A program made the translations under genes and the position numbers. The notes under the pieces were generated by a model, which saw only the letters and a program-made list of their open reading frames with translations, ran no database searches and was not told the origin of the DNA. Shown here in pieces: positions 1-8,912 of a stretch of DNA of 64,000 nucleotides. The first letter of the stretch is position 1. Each line of letters starts with the position of its first letter. The stretch covers positions 62,001 through 126,000 of the forward strand of contig CAYOWQ010000008.1 of assembly GCA_964407695.1 (NCBI GenBank), read 5' to 3'. This DNA comes from CAYOWQ01 sp964407695 (GTDB taxonomy: Bacteria > Planctomycetota > Phycisphaerae > Phycisphaerales > SM1A02).

Positions 1-773
1 GCCCAGTCCTCGCCCAGAAACGCTTCGGTGCCCCGGCTGTCCTCCTGAAAAATGCGGGCCTTGCCATACGGCAGGGCGAAACGCCCCAGTCCGTTCTTCG
101 CATCGTTGAGAAGCACATAATGCATCGGCACCTTGATCTGCCGCTTCCCGGCATCGAGGTATCCGTTGGCTGCGAGGTCCGCCGTGTAAATCTTCTTGAC
201 CGGCACGTTCTCGAACTTGGCTGAGAGCAGCTGCTTGGTCTCGTTCACGCCGATCGGCCGCTCAAGCCGCTCACCAAATCCTGCCCACATTCCCGATTCG
301 CCGAAAGACTCGTTGGATTGATTGTGCAGAAGAATGTACTGCCACAGCGTCAGTGTCTTTTCATCCTTCCCTGCCACCGCACGATACGAGAAGGTCTTTG
401 AAAGTTGCCCGATGATGTACGAGATTCGCACCTTGGCCGATGTCGCATCCGGAGATGCGACTTGCCACGTCAGGGCGTTCTCATTCGGGGGATATGACAC
501 CGACAGCACCTTCACGGTCTCCGGTTCGGTCAGCACTCTCAGTTGAATCGAATCCTTGTCCACATTCGTGTTGGCCCAGGCAAACACGACGTCGTTGACG
601 CCCTTGGCCAGCGGCACAATGCGTTCCTCTTCGACCAGCGTTGCGCCCGGATGGTCGAGTTGGATCTCCAGCCGTTCTCGCGGCGGCAACGTGATGAGCT
701 TGATACCCGCCAGAGTCGATCCAGCCATCGCAAGGGAAAGAAGTGATGCCGACAACCGTGCAGCGTAACTCAT
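1..773 (-). CDS. DUF4139-like exported protein, C-terminus cut by window edge
   Basis: An open frame runs leftward from ATG at 773 off the left edge without a stop, giving the first ~257 residues. It starts with a signal peptide (MSYAARLSASLLSLAMAGS, then TLAG) followed by a beta-rich region with ATLVEEERIVPLAKG and NDVVFAWANTNVDKDSIQLR. These, with GRFALPYGKARIFQED and FLGED near the edge, resemble DUF4139 proteins, whose members carry ATLVEER-type and WANT-type signatures. Function of the family is poorly defined; a periplasmic or surface role is inferred from the signal peptide only. The 3' part is missing, so domain order cannot be checked. The neighbour at 953-1651 is transcribed the same way but is separated by 180 bases without a visible gene. 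Confidence 0.7.
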   Translation of the reverse strand, partial: MSYAARLSASLLSLAMAGSTLAGIKLITLPPRERLEIQLDHPGATLVEEERIVPLAKGVNDVVFAWANTNVDKDSIQLRVLTEPETVKVLSVSYPPNENALTWQVASPDATSAKVRISYIIGQLSKTFSYRAVAGKDEKTLTLWQYILLHNQSNESFGESGMWAGFGERLERPIGVNETKQLLSAKFENVPVKKIYTADLAANGYLDAGKRQIKVPMHYVLLNDAKNGLGRFALPYGKARIFQEDSRGTEAFLGEDW

Positions 774-952
774 AGGGAACCTCAATTGACTCAAAGACAT
801 CGATACACATCCATGATCGCCACATGTCCAATGGCCGGACACCCCATCGTGTCCACGAAAATCCAGTTTGCATGCCATGCCTTGACATTCGGCAAAACCG
901 GCCCCCATGGCACGACAAATGACGACTGAATCCAACCGGTCCTCTCCCCGAT

Positions 953-1651
953 TCAATCTCGAAGTGCAACCGGTGGACCAAGAATCTCGCTGAAGACCAC
1001 CGCCTCACGCAACGAGGACCTGCCTCGTGCCCGCAGCAACGCGATCATCGGAGTGGCGTCGACCGACGTCGCGTTCATCCGTGCAGCAACTGGCGCTGAT
1101 CGGTCCAGTGCAACGACCGGCCCGCGAGACGCCCCCTGTTGACGCGATGATCGGGCCCGCGTCACCTGCCGCTTCGTTGACGGTTTCACTGTAGTCGGTG
1201 CCGATGCCGCCTGTGGCACACTCACACGATCAGGCACGCGTGCTGGTGGAGTCTTCGGAACGAGCACCCGACGGGGGGCGGGAATCGGAGCCGGCTGCGG
1301 CGGGATCGGCTTGGTTTGCGTCGGCGCTGACCGTGGCACCTCGCGGGTCGGCGCCGGCAAGGGTTCAGACCTCACGACCACCTTGGGCGACTTGGCGCGG
1401 CCCGCAGTTGCTTCACGCCGACGACGAAGCTCGTCAAGCTGCGCTTGGCGACGGGCAGCCGCGACCTCCTGCGCAGCCCCTCGCGCTGGATCGACAGGCC
1501 CCTGACCCGCAGCCCCAGACCCGGCCGTTCGCTGGGCCCTCATGCGCGCTTCGCGCTCCTGCTGCTCCCGTTTCGCCTTCTCCTGAAGCAACTTTCCGAT
1601 GATGTTCACGACCACGAACAGCAGCGCGACAACAATGCCGGTGTACTTCAT
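953..1651 (-). CDS. small N-terminally anchored protein with Pro/Arg-rich middle
   Basis: 232 residues from ATG at 1651, which overlaps the stop of the upstream ABC ATPase gene by four bases (ATGA), so the two are probably translationally coupled. Residues ~3-18 (YTGIVVALLFVVVNII) form one membrane segment. It is followed by a charged helical stretch rich in Lys, Glu and Arg (~20-80) and a long disordered Pro/Ala/Arg region. The C-terminus, SSLREAVVFSEILGPPVALR, ends in an ILGPPVALR motif that I associate with short planctomycete membrane proteins of unknown function; this is from memory. A frame extending upstream to 1729 would lie inside the ATPase gene and is less likely. No function is assigned. 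Confidence 0.65.
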   Translation of the reverse strand: MKYTGIVVALLFVVVNIIGKLLQEKAKREQQEREARMRAQRTAGSGAAGQGPVDPARGAAQEVAAARRQAQLDELRRRREATAGRAKSPKVVVRSEPLPAPTREVPRSAPTQTKPIPPQPAPIPAPRRVLVPKTPPARVPDRVSVPQAASAPTTVKPSTKRQVTRARSSRQQGASRGPVVALDRSAPVAARMNATSVDATPMIALLRARGRSSLREAVVFSEILGPPVALRD

Positions 1652-2427
1652 GTCTTCATCGTATCGCTCATTGCGATTCGCTTCTTCCCGATGAGCAGGC
1701 CGCGCCGCCGACCGTCCTCCATCACCCACTCAAACTCAGCGCCAAACGATTTGGACAGATTTGCTTCTGAAAGGACCATCGCGGCCGATCCGGCGGCAAC
1801 AAGTTGCCCCCCGTCGAGCAGCCAGGCATCGTCGGCATGGGTCCCGGCCATCGCCAGATCATGAATGGACACAACGACAGTGCAACCGCGGTCGGCGAGC
1901 CGCCGCAATACGGCCATCGTCGAGAGGACATGCTGCACGTCCATGGCCGCCGTGGGTTCGTCCAGCAAAAGAACCCCTCCAGGCTCAATCTGCGCTATGG
2001 CGCGGGCCATGACGACCCTCTGTTGCTGGCCTGCGGACAGCGCGTGGAAAGGACGATCGCCGAGCAGATCGAGCTCCATGAGCTCCATGGCGGCATTCAC
2101 CCGAGCGGGCGATGGCGCCAACGCGTGTCGCCCCAATTCAACAGCCTCGCGAACAGAAAAGTCTGCGGCAAGTGTCGGCTTCTGGGGCACGATGGACAAC
2201 TTCGACGCACGGCCTTGGGCCGAGTGGCGACGAATCAATTTGCCGTCGAGCAGTACGGTTCCTGACGTTGGGCTGAGCGCTCCGGAGAGGCATCGGAGAA
2301 GGGTGGATTTGCCCGCAGCGTTCGGGCCAATAAGGGCCGTAATCGCTCCTGCCCGGGGTTCGACGGAAATGTCACGAAGCGCGCAAACAGGTCCAAATCG
2401 ATGGTGAATGGACGCTGCCTTGATCAT
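1648..2427 (-). CDS. FecCD/BtuCD-type iron, heme or cobalamin ABC transporter, ATP-binding subunit
   Basis: 259 residues with all ABC ATPase motifs: Walker A GPNAAGKST (34-42), Q-loop Q82, signature LSAGQQQR (130-137), Walker B VLLLDEP (152-158) and an H-loop in SIHD. Its closest style is the HmuV/FecE/BtuD group, which energises uptake of heme, ferric siderophore or vitamin B12. It overlaps the permease gene by four bases at 2424-2427, which fixes the pairing. The substrate cannot be told from the sequence. No periplasmic binding protein gene is visible beside it, so the binding protein must be elsewhere or outside the window. A heme oxygenase gene lies in the same window at 19990-20601, which makes heme a possible but unproven substrate. 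Confidence 0.9.
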   Translation of the reverse strand: MIKAASIHHRFGPVCALRDISVEPRAGAITALIGPNAAGKSTLLRCLSGALSPTSGTVLLDGKLIRRHSAQGRASKLSIVPQKPTLAADFSVREAVELGRHALAPSPARVNAAMELMELDLLGDRPFHALSAGQQQRVVMARAIAQIEPGGVLLLDEPTAAMDVQHVLSTMAVLRRLADRGCTVVVSIHDLAMAGTHADDAWLLDGGQLVAAGSAAMVLSEANLSKSFGAEFEWVMEDGRRRGLLIGKKRIAMSDTMKT

Positions 2428-3461
2428 GCTCGGATGAACCCCGTTGATGTCCGCCCGAGCAGCCAGAGAAACGTTGGTCCGCCGACAGCCGCCGTAAAGA
2501 CACCGACGGGAATTCGGCCCCCACCAAGGTTGATGACCTGTCGAAGTGCATCAGCTCCAATGATCATCGCCATGCCGATCAATACCGAACCCATCAACGC
2601 CATTCGGTGCCTCGATCCCAGAATCATTCGAGATGCATGCGGTGCGATCAGTCCGACGAATGCGATGGGGCCGGCTAGCGCCACGGCTGCGGCGGTAAGG
2701 CACCCAGCCGTCAGGAGCAGCATCGTCCTGAGACGCGGAAGACTGACGCCGACGCTCCACGCCTCGTCGTCTCCCATCGATGCCACATCCATGGCCTTCC
2801 CAAGCCACCATCCGAGACCTATTCCAGTGATCGCAACCCCCGCCGAGACCAGGAGCGTGGTCCGTTCGGCCTGTTCCGGAACCCGACCCATCATCCAGAC
2901 AACAAGGTCGCCCCTGAGACCGTGGGGAATGAGGAATTGCAAAAAGAGGATGGCTGCTCCACCCAGGGCCGAAAGAATGACGCCTGCAAGGACAAGAGAC
3001 AGCGGATCGAGCGCTCCTCGTCGATATCCCAGCCCCCAGACAATCGCCAGGGTGGCGAGGCTTCCGATCGCCGCCGGCGCCACGCCGCCGTACCCGGACG
3101 TTGTGCCTGCGGTCACCCAGCCGGCGTACAGCGCCACCATGATCCCAACACCTGATCCCGTTGAGATCCCCAAGGTGAACGGTGAGGCAAGCGGATTCCT
3201 CAACAGGCACTGAAGCATCGTCCCCGAAGCGGCCAGACTCGCCCCGATGACGGCTCCGGATCCGATGGCCCCCCACCGAAACGCGGCAATCTGCTGGTCC
3301 GGCCAACCGAAATTGACCTCGCCGCCGAGCGACCGGCTGATGAGCAGACGGCAGGCAACGGCCGCGAGGGCGACCGCCGCGAGAACCGCCAATTTGACTC
3401 CGGACCGGCCACGCATGACATGAGAGGAACGCCGCAGGCCGAAAATGTCAATCAGACCCAT
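2424..3461 (-). CDS. FecCD-family ABC transporter permease
   Basis: 345 residues, the usual length for BtuC/FecD/HmuU permeases, with about nine or ten hydrophobic segments. Family signatures include LQCLLRNPLASPFTLGIS (~84-101) and PIAFVGLIAPHASRMILG in the C-terminal half, the latter being the coupling region toward the ATPase. It forms the inner-membrane channel for heme, siderophore or cobalamin uptake and is the first gene of a three-gene minus-strand unit (permease, ATPase, small anchored protein) with four-base overlaps. The start ATG at 3461 leaves 90 bases to the divergent gene at 3551, so both promoters must share that short space. Substrate remains undetermined. Confidence 0.9.
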   Translation of the reverse strand: MGLIDIFGLRRSSHVMRGRSGVKLAVLAAVALAAVACRLLISRSLGGEVNFGWPDQQIAAFRWGAIGSGAVIGASLAASGTMLQCLLRNPLASPFTLGISTGSGVGIMVALYAGWVTAGTTSGYGGVAPAAIGSLATLAIVWGLGYRRGALDPLSLVLAGVILSALGGAAILFLQFLIPHGLRGDLVVWMMGRVPEQAERTTLLVSAGVAITGIGLGWWLGKAMDVASMGDDEAWSVGVSLPRLRTMLLLTAGCLTAAAVALAGPIAFVGLIAPHASRMILGSRHRMALMGSVLIGMAMIIGADALRQVINLGGGRIPVGVFTAAVGGPTFLWLLGRTSTGFIRA

Positions 3462-3550
3462 TGCCGGAGGGGTTGGACTGGCGCATCCAAGCTGAATGGC
3501 GTGGTTGGCGACGACGACTCGATTTTCGTACCCTCATGTGGTGGAGAGCA

Positions 3551-6187
3551 ATGATGAACAGGATGCGCATGCTGGCCTTCGTCTTCTCGGTGTTCGCGGC
3601 ATTGCTGTCGGCCGCCGTGGGGCACGCCCAGGGAACGTCGAACGCCTTTCCCGACCCGATCTCAAGCCGGGAGATCGACAACTGGGCGCAGTGGCTTGAT
3701 TTCAGCCCGCTTGATCGCCTGTCGATCGACCCGTTTCATGAAGAGTATCGCGAGCGGTTCCGCCAACTTCGCGACGGAAAAATAGAGGATTATCTGAAGT
3801 CGAGCCCGGCCAATGCCGGTGCGATGACCCTGATGTCCCCTCCCGATCGAAAGGTAGTTGAGGATCGCGTCAAGGCCAGAACTGAGATTCTCCGGGATAT
3901 CGAGCGACTGGACACTGAGTTCATTCAGAAATTGAAGGGTCTCGCCGCGAAGGGCGATTCCGGGGTCTTTGAGACCATTGACCTGGCGGCCAGACGGCAT
4001 CGTGCAAAGGGAGTCATTGGGGGGATGTACCTCTCCACGGCCGATGCGGACCTGGCTGAGTTCTATCGCAAGGTTGAAGATGACAATGGCAACCTTTCGA
4101 ATGCCATCGCCGAGATGCCCGACGCCCTCCACGCACAGTTGGTCCAGGCACTCAGGGATTACGAACGAACCTTGACCGGACGCTTGGAGGCCATCAGTAA
4201 GGTCTTCGTCAAATCGCCGGTGGCCACACTCGATGCCCTCGAGCGCAACGGGGTTCAGCAGCCGAACTTGGACCCAGCCAATCCACCGTCTGATGAAGCC
4301 TTTCGCGCGTGGTTTGAAGCGCGGCAAACGGCACGCAACGAGGCCCTCAAGGAGGCAACTGAGTTGCGATCCCAGATTGCCAAGTCAAATCGGACATTCC
4401 TCATGACGTTGAAGGGCATTCTTCCCGACATTGTCTGGCGCGAAGTGCGCAGTCAATTCCTCAAGCGCAGCTACAACGAAGCGTGGCCCGATCGCCAGTC
4501 GGCGGAGCCCGCGTTTGAACAGGCTGAGAGTGTGGCGAATCTTTCCGAGGAGGACCGTGCTGCCATACGAAACGCAAGGGAGGCCTGGCAGACCGCACAT
4601 GACGCCGCGACCGAAACGATGCTTGACGCCATCGATGACTTTCGACGAGGCAACAACTCCTCGATGTTCTTCTTTGGTGACACTGACTGGAAGTCACAGA
4701 GCGAGAAGATGGGCGCCCTTCAGCGCGCGAGAGAAAGCGTGAACGATCTCGCTCGTGGCCAGATCCAGCAGGTCGTGGGCGACCGAATCTCCGTGACGGC
4801 AGATAAGCCGAAGCAACGATTTCCGGCGGGCATCCAGTTTGAGGCCGCCGAAATGGGCGGGGAAGGCGCAATCATCCTCGACAGCACTGACCTTGGAGAC
4901 ATGGGAGCCCAGGTCGTCGTCACTATGGACGGCTCCGCGTCGCGGCTGGATGATGGAGACCAGTTCCTTCCGGGTCCCATCAGCACGGCCGATCTCGATC
5001 ATTACGCTGAGCTCCTGCAACTCGAATCCGAGCTCCAACCGGTTGTCAATGCATTGCTCGATGATTATCGCGCTTCATTCAAAGCAGCTCGTGAGGATGA
5101 GATGAGCGGACTCAACGAGTTCGCAGGCGGCGGACCAGTCATGGTCCATGGCGAAGGGAGGCCCCCTGCTCCTCCGACGCCGCAGGAGATTGACAAACTC
5201 TACTCTGCCCGAAAGAGCGCCTGGGATCGACTTCAGCGACTCGATCAGGAGTTCTTGGACTCAATTGAGTCGATTGCGGGCCCCGCGGCCCCGAAGGATG
5301 CAATGTCGCGGGTGCGATCCGCACGGCTTCGCGATGTGCTCAACCGGTCGGGACGTGGTGGAGGAGCCTTCAGCTTCAGTCTTGGTCGGATGAGCCCCAG
5401 CCGCGAATCGGGTGTTGACCTCGTGGAATTGACTGGATCGTCAAAGATCTCCGAAGCTTCGAAACATGCGCTCGATCCGGCACTCAGCGCCTACGAACTG
5501 GCCTTCATTGAGACCCTCAGGAAACGTCGCGACATTGTGATGTCACAGCAGAAGGAGATCGACAAATTCCACGCCGGATTGATGAAGGTTGGAGAGGATG
5601 GCGATGTGAGCGTTCAGATCGACGATCAGGATGAGGGCTTCAAGCAGATGCAGGAAGCCCAACGGAAGATCGAAGCCGCAACCGAAGCCGTCGGATCTCT
5701 GAATCGTGCGACCGCCGATACTCTGATCAGCCAACTCTCGGGAGAGGACCAACTGGTCTATCGACGTGCCTATCAGCGAGCAGCATTTCCTTCACTCTAT
5801 CGCGACCAAGGAAACGCTGAACCGGCCTTGATGGCCGCCCTGGATCTGGATGACCTCACGCCGGAGCAGTTGGCCTCTATCGACGAGATCCTGAAGGATC
5901 ATCGCCTCGAATACGATCGCATCTGCGACGAGATGGTCCGGCAGGCCCGTGACAATCTGTCGGGTAATCTCGCCTCGGGTCCCTTTGACGGCGGAGGCTT
6001 TCGGGCCATGCAGGAGATGCAGAACAGCCTTAAGAAGCTGAAGTTCGACCGTTCTGAGTTGAGCGCTTCAAGTCTCAGGCGTCTCAAGGCCGTACTGACT
6101 CCTGAGCAGGCTCAACGGGTCCCGGCGATGGATGAAACCAAACGAAACCAGGAGAAGCCGGACGGCCCGATCTTTATCTCGAACTGA
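3551..6187 (+). CDS. large exported alpha-helical repeat protein (LTPEQ-type), family member A
   Basis: 878 residues from ATG 3551, preceded by GGAG at 3543-3546 and followed at once by a signal peptide (MLAFVFSVFAALLSAAVGHA). A longer TTG-started frame to 3461 would bury the signal, so I reject it. The mature protein is mostly helical and charged. I see two long repeats: residues ~100-370 and ~543-800. Paired segments include ARTEILRDIERLDTEFIQKL with SARKSAWDRLQRLDQEFLDS, and LKRSYNEAWPDRQSAEPAFE with YQRAAFPSLYRDQGNAEPAL. The tail SLRRLKAVLTPEQAQRVP matches the tail of the 21667-23193 protein. LTPEQ-type motifs recall CpxP/Spy periplasmic proteins, but overall similarity is not established. 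Function unknown; periplasmic location is inferred. Confidence 0.85.
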   Translation: MMNRMRMLAFVFSVFAALLSAAVGHAQGTSNAFPDPISSREIDNWAQWLDFSPLDRLSIDPFHEEYRERFRQLRDGKIEDYLKSSPANAGAMTLMSPPDRKVVEDRVKARTEILRDIERLDTEFIQKLKGLAAKGDSGVFETIDLAARRHRAKGVIGGMYLSTADADLAEFYRKVEDDNGNLSNAIAEMPDALHAQLVQALRDYERTLTGRLEAISKVFVKSPVATLDALERNGVQQPNLDPANPPSDEAFRAWFEARQTARNEALKEATELRSQIAKSNRTFLMTLKGILPDIVWREVRSQFLKRSYNEAWPDRQSAEPAFEQAESVANLSEEDRAAIRNAREAWQTAHDAATETMLDAIDDFRRGNNSSMFFFGDTDWKSQSEKMGALQRARESVNDLARGQIQQVVGDRISVTADKPKQRFPAGIQFEAAEMGGEGAIILDSTDLGDMGAQVVVTMDGSASRLDDGDQFLPGPISTADLDHYAELLQLESELQPVVNALLDDYRASFKAAREDEMSGLNEFAGGGPVMVHGEGRPPAPPTPQEIDKLYSARKSAWDRLQRLDQEFLDSIESIAGPAAPKDAMSRVRSARLRDVLNRSGRGGGAFSFSLGRMSPSRESGVDLVELTGSSKISEASKHALDPALSAYELAFIETLRKRRDIVMSQQKEIDKFHAGLMKVGEDGDVSVQIDDQDEGFKQMQEAQRKIEAATEAVGSLNRATADTLISQLSGEDQLVYRRAYQRAAFPSLYRDQGNAEPALMAALDLDDLTPEQLASIDEILKDHRLEYDRICDEMVRQARDNLSGNLASGPFDGGGFRAMQEMQNSLKKLKFDRSELSASSLRRLKAVLTPEQAQRVPAMDETKRNQEKPDGPIFISN

Positions 6188-6235
6188 GATCCGGGGCGGC
6201 GACCACCCTGCGGCACCAACAATTTTTCAGGAGGA

Positions 6236-6275
6236 CCAAGCCGGTCTCCGTTCACCCCGAACTAGACCGGCTTGG
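6236..6275. terminator. hairpin between convergent genes
   Basis: CCAAGCCGGTCT (6236-6247) pairs perfectly with AGACCGGCTTGG (6264-6275) across a 16-base loop that itself holds GTTC/GAAC. It sits between the stop of the plus gene at 6187 and overlaps the stop codon of the minus gene at 6262. No T-run follows on either strand, so it is a probable bidirectional transcript end or mRNA 3' stabiliser rather than a textbook intrinsic terminator. Confidence 0.6.
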
Positions 6276-6834
6276 GGGCGGCATCTCCAGCCTCGGCGGC
6301 CTGAAGCAGTGACTGGGTCCTCAAGATCAGCCCGCAATCGCTTCGAATGTGATACGACTGGACATGGATTTCCTGACGATACCGCTGGGTATCCACAAGG
6401 ACCAGATTTGGCTTTCCCGCATCGTCCTTCCAAGTCAGGCACACAGTGTCAGGCGATTTGGAGTGCTCCATCATCTCCCGATACGTTCCGAGGTAGAGAT
6501 GGTCAGACAGAGTCTCGGTCTGAATGCTGGTCATGTAGACGAAGTTGTCCGCGATCCGCTCCTCGTGATCACGTTCTCCGGCACAGGGCAGGATTGTGAC
6601 GCGTCCCTTTTCCGGAAGGTGCTCAAACTGATCGGCGACCACTTCGGTCACGCAGATGTCCTGCTGGTGATATCGAACCGCGTGACCACCCGGGAAAAGC
6701 CAAATTTCGACGCCATATTCACCAAAATCGAGGCGCTTTCGAGCCTGAATCGAGAAAAACTCGGGGTGAAGTGCCTTTCGAAACAACAGCAGATTGTAAG
6801 CTTGAAGGCTACTTGACTTTGACTGAATGCTCAT
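6262..6834 (-). CDS. conserved hypothetical protein, ~190 residues
   Basis: 190 residues from ATG 6834; reading the minus strand, AGGGTGG lies just upstream as ribosome-binding site. The sequence has an ordered, mixed alpha/beta look: LQAYNLLLFRKALHPEFF near the start, VEIWLFPGGHAVRY, then DICVTEVVADQFEHLPEKG, TILPCAGERDHEE, and an acidic LTWKDDAGKPNLVLVDTQRY segment. I do not recognise a characterised family with confidence; the pattern recalls DUF2617-type proteins, but that is a guess. The frame extends upstream to 6963 through a terminator-like hairpin and is probably not translated there. Its unusual leader (6854-6892) suggests regulation by attenuation or structure. Confidence 0.7.
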   Translation of the reverse strand: MSIQSKSSSLQAYNLLLFRKALHPEFFSIQARKRLDFGEYGVEIWLFPGGHAVRYHQQDICVTEVVADQFEHLPEKGRVTILPCAGERDHEERIADNFVYMTSIQTETLSDHLYLGTYREMMEHSKSPDTVCLTWKDDAGKPNLVLVDTQRYRQEIHVQSYHIRSDCGLILRTQSLLQAAEAGDAAPKPV

Positions 6835-6853
6835 GGGCCACCCTATTAGAAGC

Positions 6854-6892
6854 CAAAAAAAGAAGAGGTGAGTCTTACTCACCTCCTTTTTC
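6854..6892 (-). promoter_or_regulatory. terminator-like leader hairpin containing a consensus SD sequence
   Basis: GAGGTGAGT (6865-6873) pairs with ACTCACCTC (6877-6885), a perfect 9-bp stem with a 3-base loop. Read on the minus strand it is followed by TTCTTTTTTT (6854-6864), a classic intrinsic terminator, and ends only ~20 bases before the ATG at 6834. The upstream arm on that strand reads AAGGAGGTGA, an exact Shine-Dalgarno consensus with no start codon at proper spacing. No gene lies upstream on the same strand, so an attenuator or short leader RNA is the simplest reading. Confidence 0.6.
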
Positions 6893-7010
6893 TTCAACCG
6901 GCGTATTCTCGCGAGGATGGTCCCAAAGACAAGCAGAAACTGAAAATTTTCCTCAGACACCACGATTTTGTGTCATCCGGCAGCTTGGCCGCAACCGATG
7001 GCGTTATCGG

Positions 7011-8912
7011 ATGTTCCAGACGCACCACCCCAAACCGCTTCCGGAGACCGGAACCACCCGGGACCGGGTCGATTCCCTCCGCAAAGTGGGACTTGACAAG
7101 TCCATGACCTTCAATGTGTTAGCGGAGGCCCTCCGCGCGGCGTCACCCGATGAAGTCACCCCGCTGGCGTGCGCCATCCTCCGGATCGGACACCCCGACT
7201 CGATTCCGGCGGTGATGCAGGCCTCGATCGATGTGGATTCACTGTGGAAGAGAGTGCTGCGCGGGAACGACGTTGCCCTGGTAGGGGTTCTTGCATCGAT
7301 TGGCAAACTGTCCGCGGAGGAGCTCGACCGATTGGCCACTGTTCTGGCCCGAGGCGGCCCGGCCACCGTCGCCTTGGTCTGTGCGGCCATTCTCAGGCTG
7401 CCGGCCGACGAATCCACTCATGAGAAGGCAGCCGCGGGACTTAGTGCCTCAGCCCGATTGGCGCTTGGAACCAATGGCCAGGCCAGAACTTCAGTCCTGA
7501 CTTCCATCTTTCTCGACCAAGCCATCGGGGAAGGTCTTTCAACCTACCCCCTCCATCGGCGTCGCGAGGTCCTGGATGCGGCCGCACTTGCCTTGGGTCG
7601 CGGCTGGGGCCGACTCGAAGCCGCCTTCGAGGAGGACGATCATGCGGGACTTCGGAGGGTCAGGGCAGCGTGCAGCGACGTTTCAGCTCGATCATCTCGG
7701 TTGTACCTCTTGCAAAGGTTGGGCCAGCCGGACCTCTCCCACGCCCTTGTCCGCCGGCTGCCTGATCTACGGAAGTCGGACGCCTGTGCGGAGGTTTATC
7801 AGAACTGGCATTGGCTCCGAACTCCCCGTCGGCGCATACTCCTCAAGAGCGTCGATCAATCGAACCGGTGTCTCCCTGAGGTGACCACTGCGATCACCTG
7901 GGCCGCCGAAGCTCAACGCGGCCTCGTGGCCGCGATCGAGGCCCTTCCGTTGTCGTCAAGCCTGAAGGTGCGCCGGCTTGCGGACTGCATTGCGCTGACT
8001 GACGATTTGGCGAGGCTGCTCGCTCTCCGGCATCTGGTATCGCGAGAACGCATCGGTGGCAGGCCCGAAACATATCAATTCAGCTTTGATTCTTCCGCCG
8101 CGGTATCGGTGTTTGCCGTCCACGCCTGGCTTTCTCAAGCCGACTCACCGGAAGCTGGACGAAACCGTCTTCTTCGAAATGCTGAGACGGACGCTCGGGT
8201 GCTGGCGGCAAGGCGAAGTGCGACCATTGACCACGATCTGTTCGTGGAGCATTTTGACCAGTTCAGGCCACATGACGTGATCGGCTTTGCGCATCGATTG
8301 CTGGCGGCGGATCGCTCGCTTCTGCTCAGCACCATCAGCAGGATTCTGACGCAGCAGAAGAGTGTGGATCGGGCGCTCTGGTTGATTCGAAGACTGAACC
8401 TTGCCTCAGAATTCGATGCCGAACTGGTTCAGGTGACCCGGCGGGATGACCTCCGGGCAATGGCTTCGGCGATTCTGCTTCTTGGCGAGTGTCGAAGCAC
8501 CCCGGCACGAACGGCATTGCGCGATGGCCTGCATCACAGCGACTCCCGAGTTCAGGCCAATGCGGTTGAGGCGATCGGGCGCCTGCACGATCCCGATATC
8601 GACGCTGTCATTCGCCCCTGGCTGGAATCCAGCGCTCCCCGCGCTCGAGCCAATGCGACGATCTGCCTGAAGGACGTTGATCGGGACGTCGTTCGACGAT
8701 CGCTGGAACGAATGCTTGCGTCACCCTCTGCACCGATGCGATTGAGCGGGTATTGGGCGGCCAGGCGATTGGGTGACGGTCGACTCGTTGATGTCCTTGG
8801 CGAATGCGAACGGAACGAATCGACGGACCGGTTGCGACGAGCTGCCGCCATTTCGCGATCGTGGCTTCAGGTGGGCAGATCAAATTGGAGGCAAGCATCA
8901 TGGGCGGCATGA
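7011..8912 (+). CDS. HEAT-repeat-like protein
   Basis: About 633 residues from ATG 7011; an alternative ATG is at 7104, and neither has a clear ribosome-binding site. The frame remains open back to 6771, but this overlaps the divergent gene and its leader. The protein is helical throughout with no membrane segment. The C-terminal third (residues ~500-600) shows HEAT-type helical pairs such as RTALRDGLHHSDSRVQANAV and EAIGRLHDPDIDAVIRPWLE followed by SSAPRARANATICL. HEAT repeats make solenoid surfaces for protein binding; no catalytic motif is visible. It overlaps by 13 bases the start of the small membrane-protein gene at 8900, so the two are likely translated together and may interact at the inner membrane. 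Confidence 0.75.
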   Translation: MFQTHHPKPLPETGTTRDRVDSLRKVGLDKSMTFNVLAEALRAASPDEVTPLACAILRIGHPDSIPAVMQASIDVDSLWKRVLRGNDVALVGVLASIGKLSAEELDRLATVLARGGPATVALVCAAILRLPADESTHEKAAAGLSASARLALGTNGQARTSVLTSIFLDQAIGEGLSTYPLHRRREVLDAAALALGRGWGRLEAAFEEDDHAGLRRVRAACSDVSARSSRLYLLQRLGQPDLSHALVRRLPDLRKSDACAEVYQNWHWLRTPRRRILLKSVDQSNRCLPEVTTAITWAAEAQRGLVAAIEALPLSSSLKVRRLADCIALTDDLARLLALRHLVSRERIGGRPETYQFSFDSSAAVSVFAVHAWLSQADSPEAGRNRLLRNAETDARVLAARRSATIDHDLFVEHFDQFRPHDVIGFAHRLLAADRSLLLSTISRILTQQKSVDRALWLIRRLNLASEFDAELVQVTRRDDLRAMASAILLLGECRSTPARTALRDGLHHSDSRVQANAVEAIGRLHDPDIDAVIRPWLESSAPRARANATICLKDVDRDVVRRSLERMLASPSAPMRLSGYWAARRLGDGRLVDVLGECERNESTDRLRRAAAISRSWLQVGRSNWRQASWAA

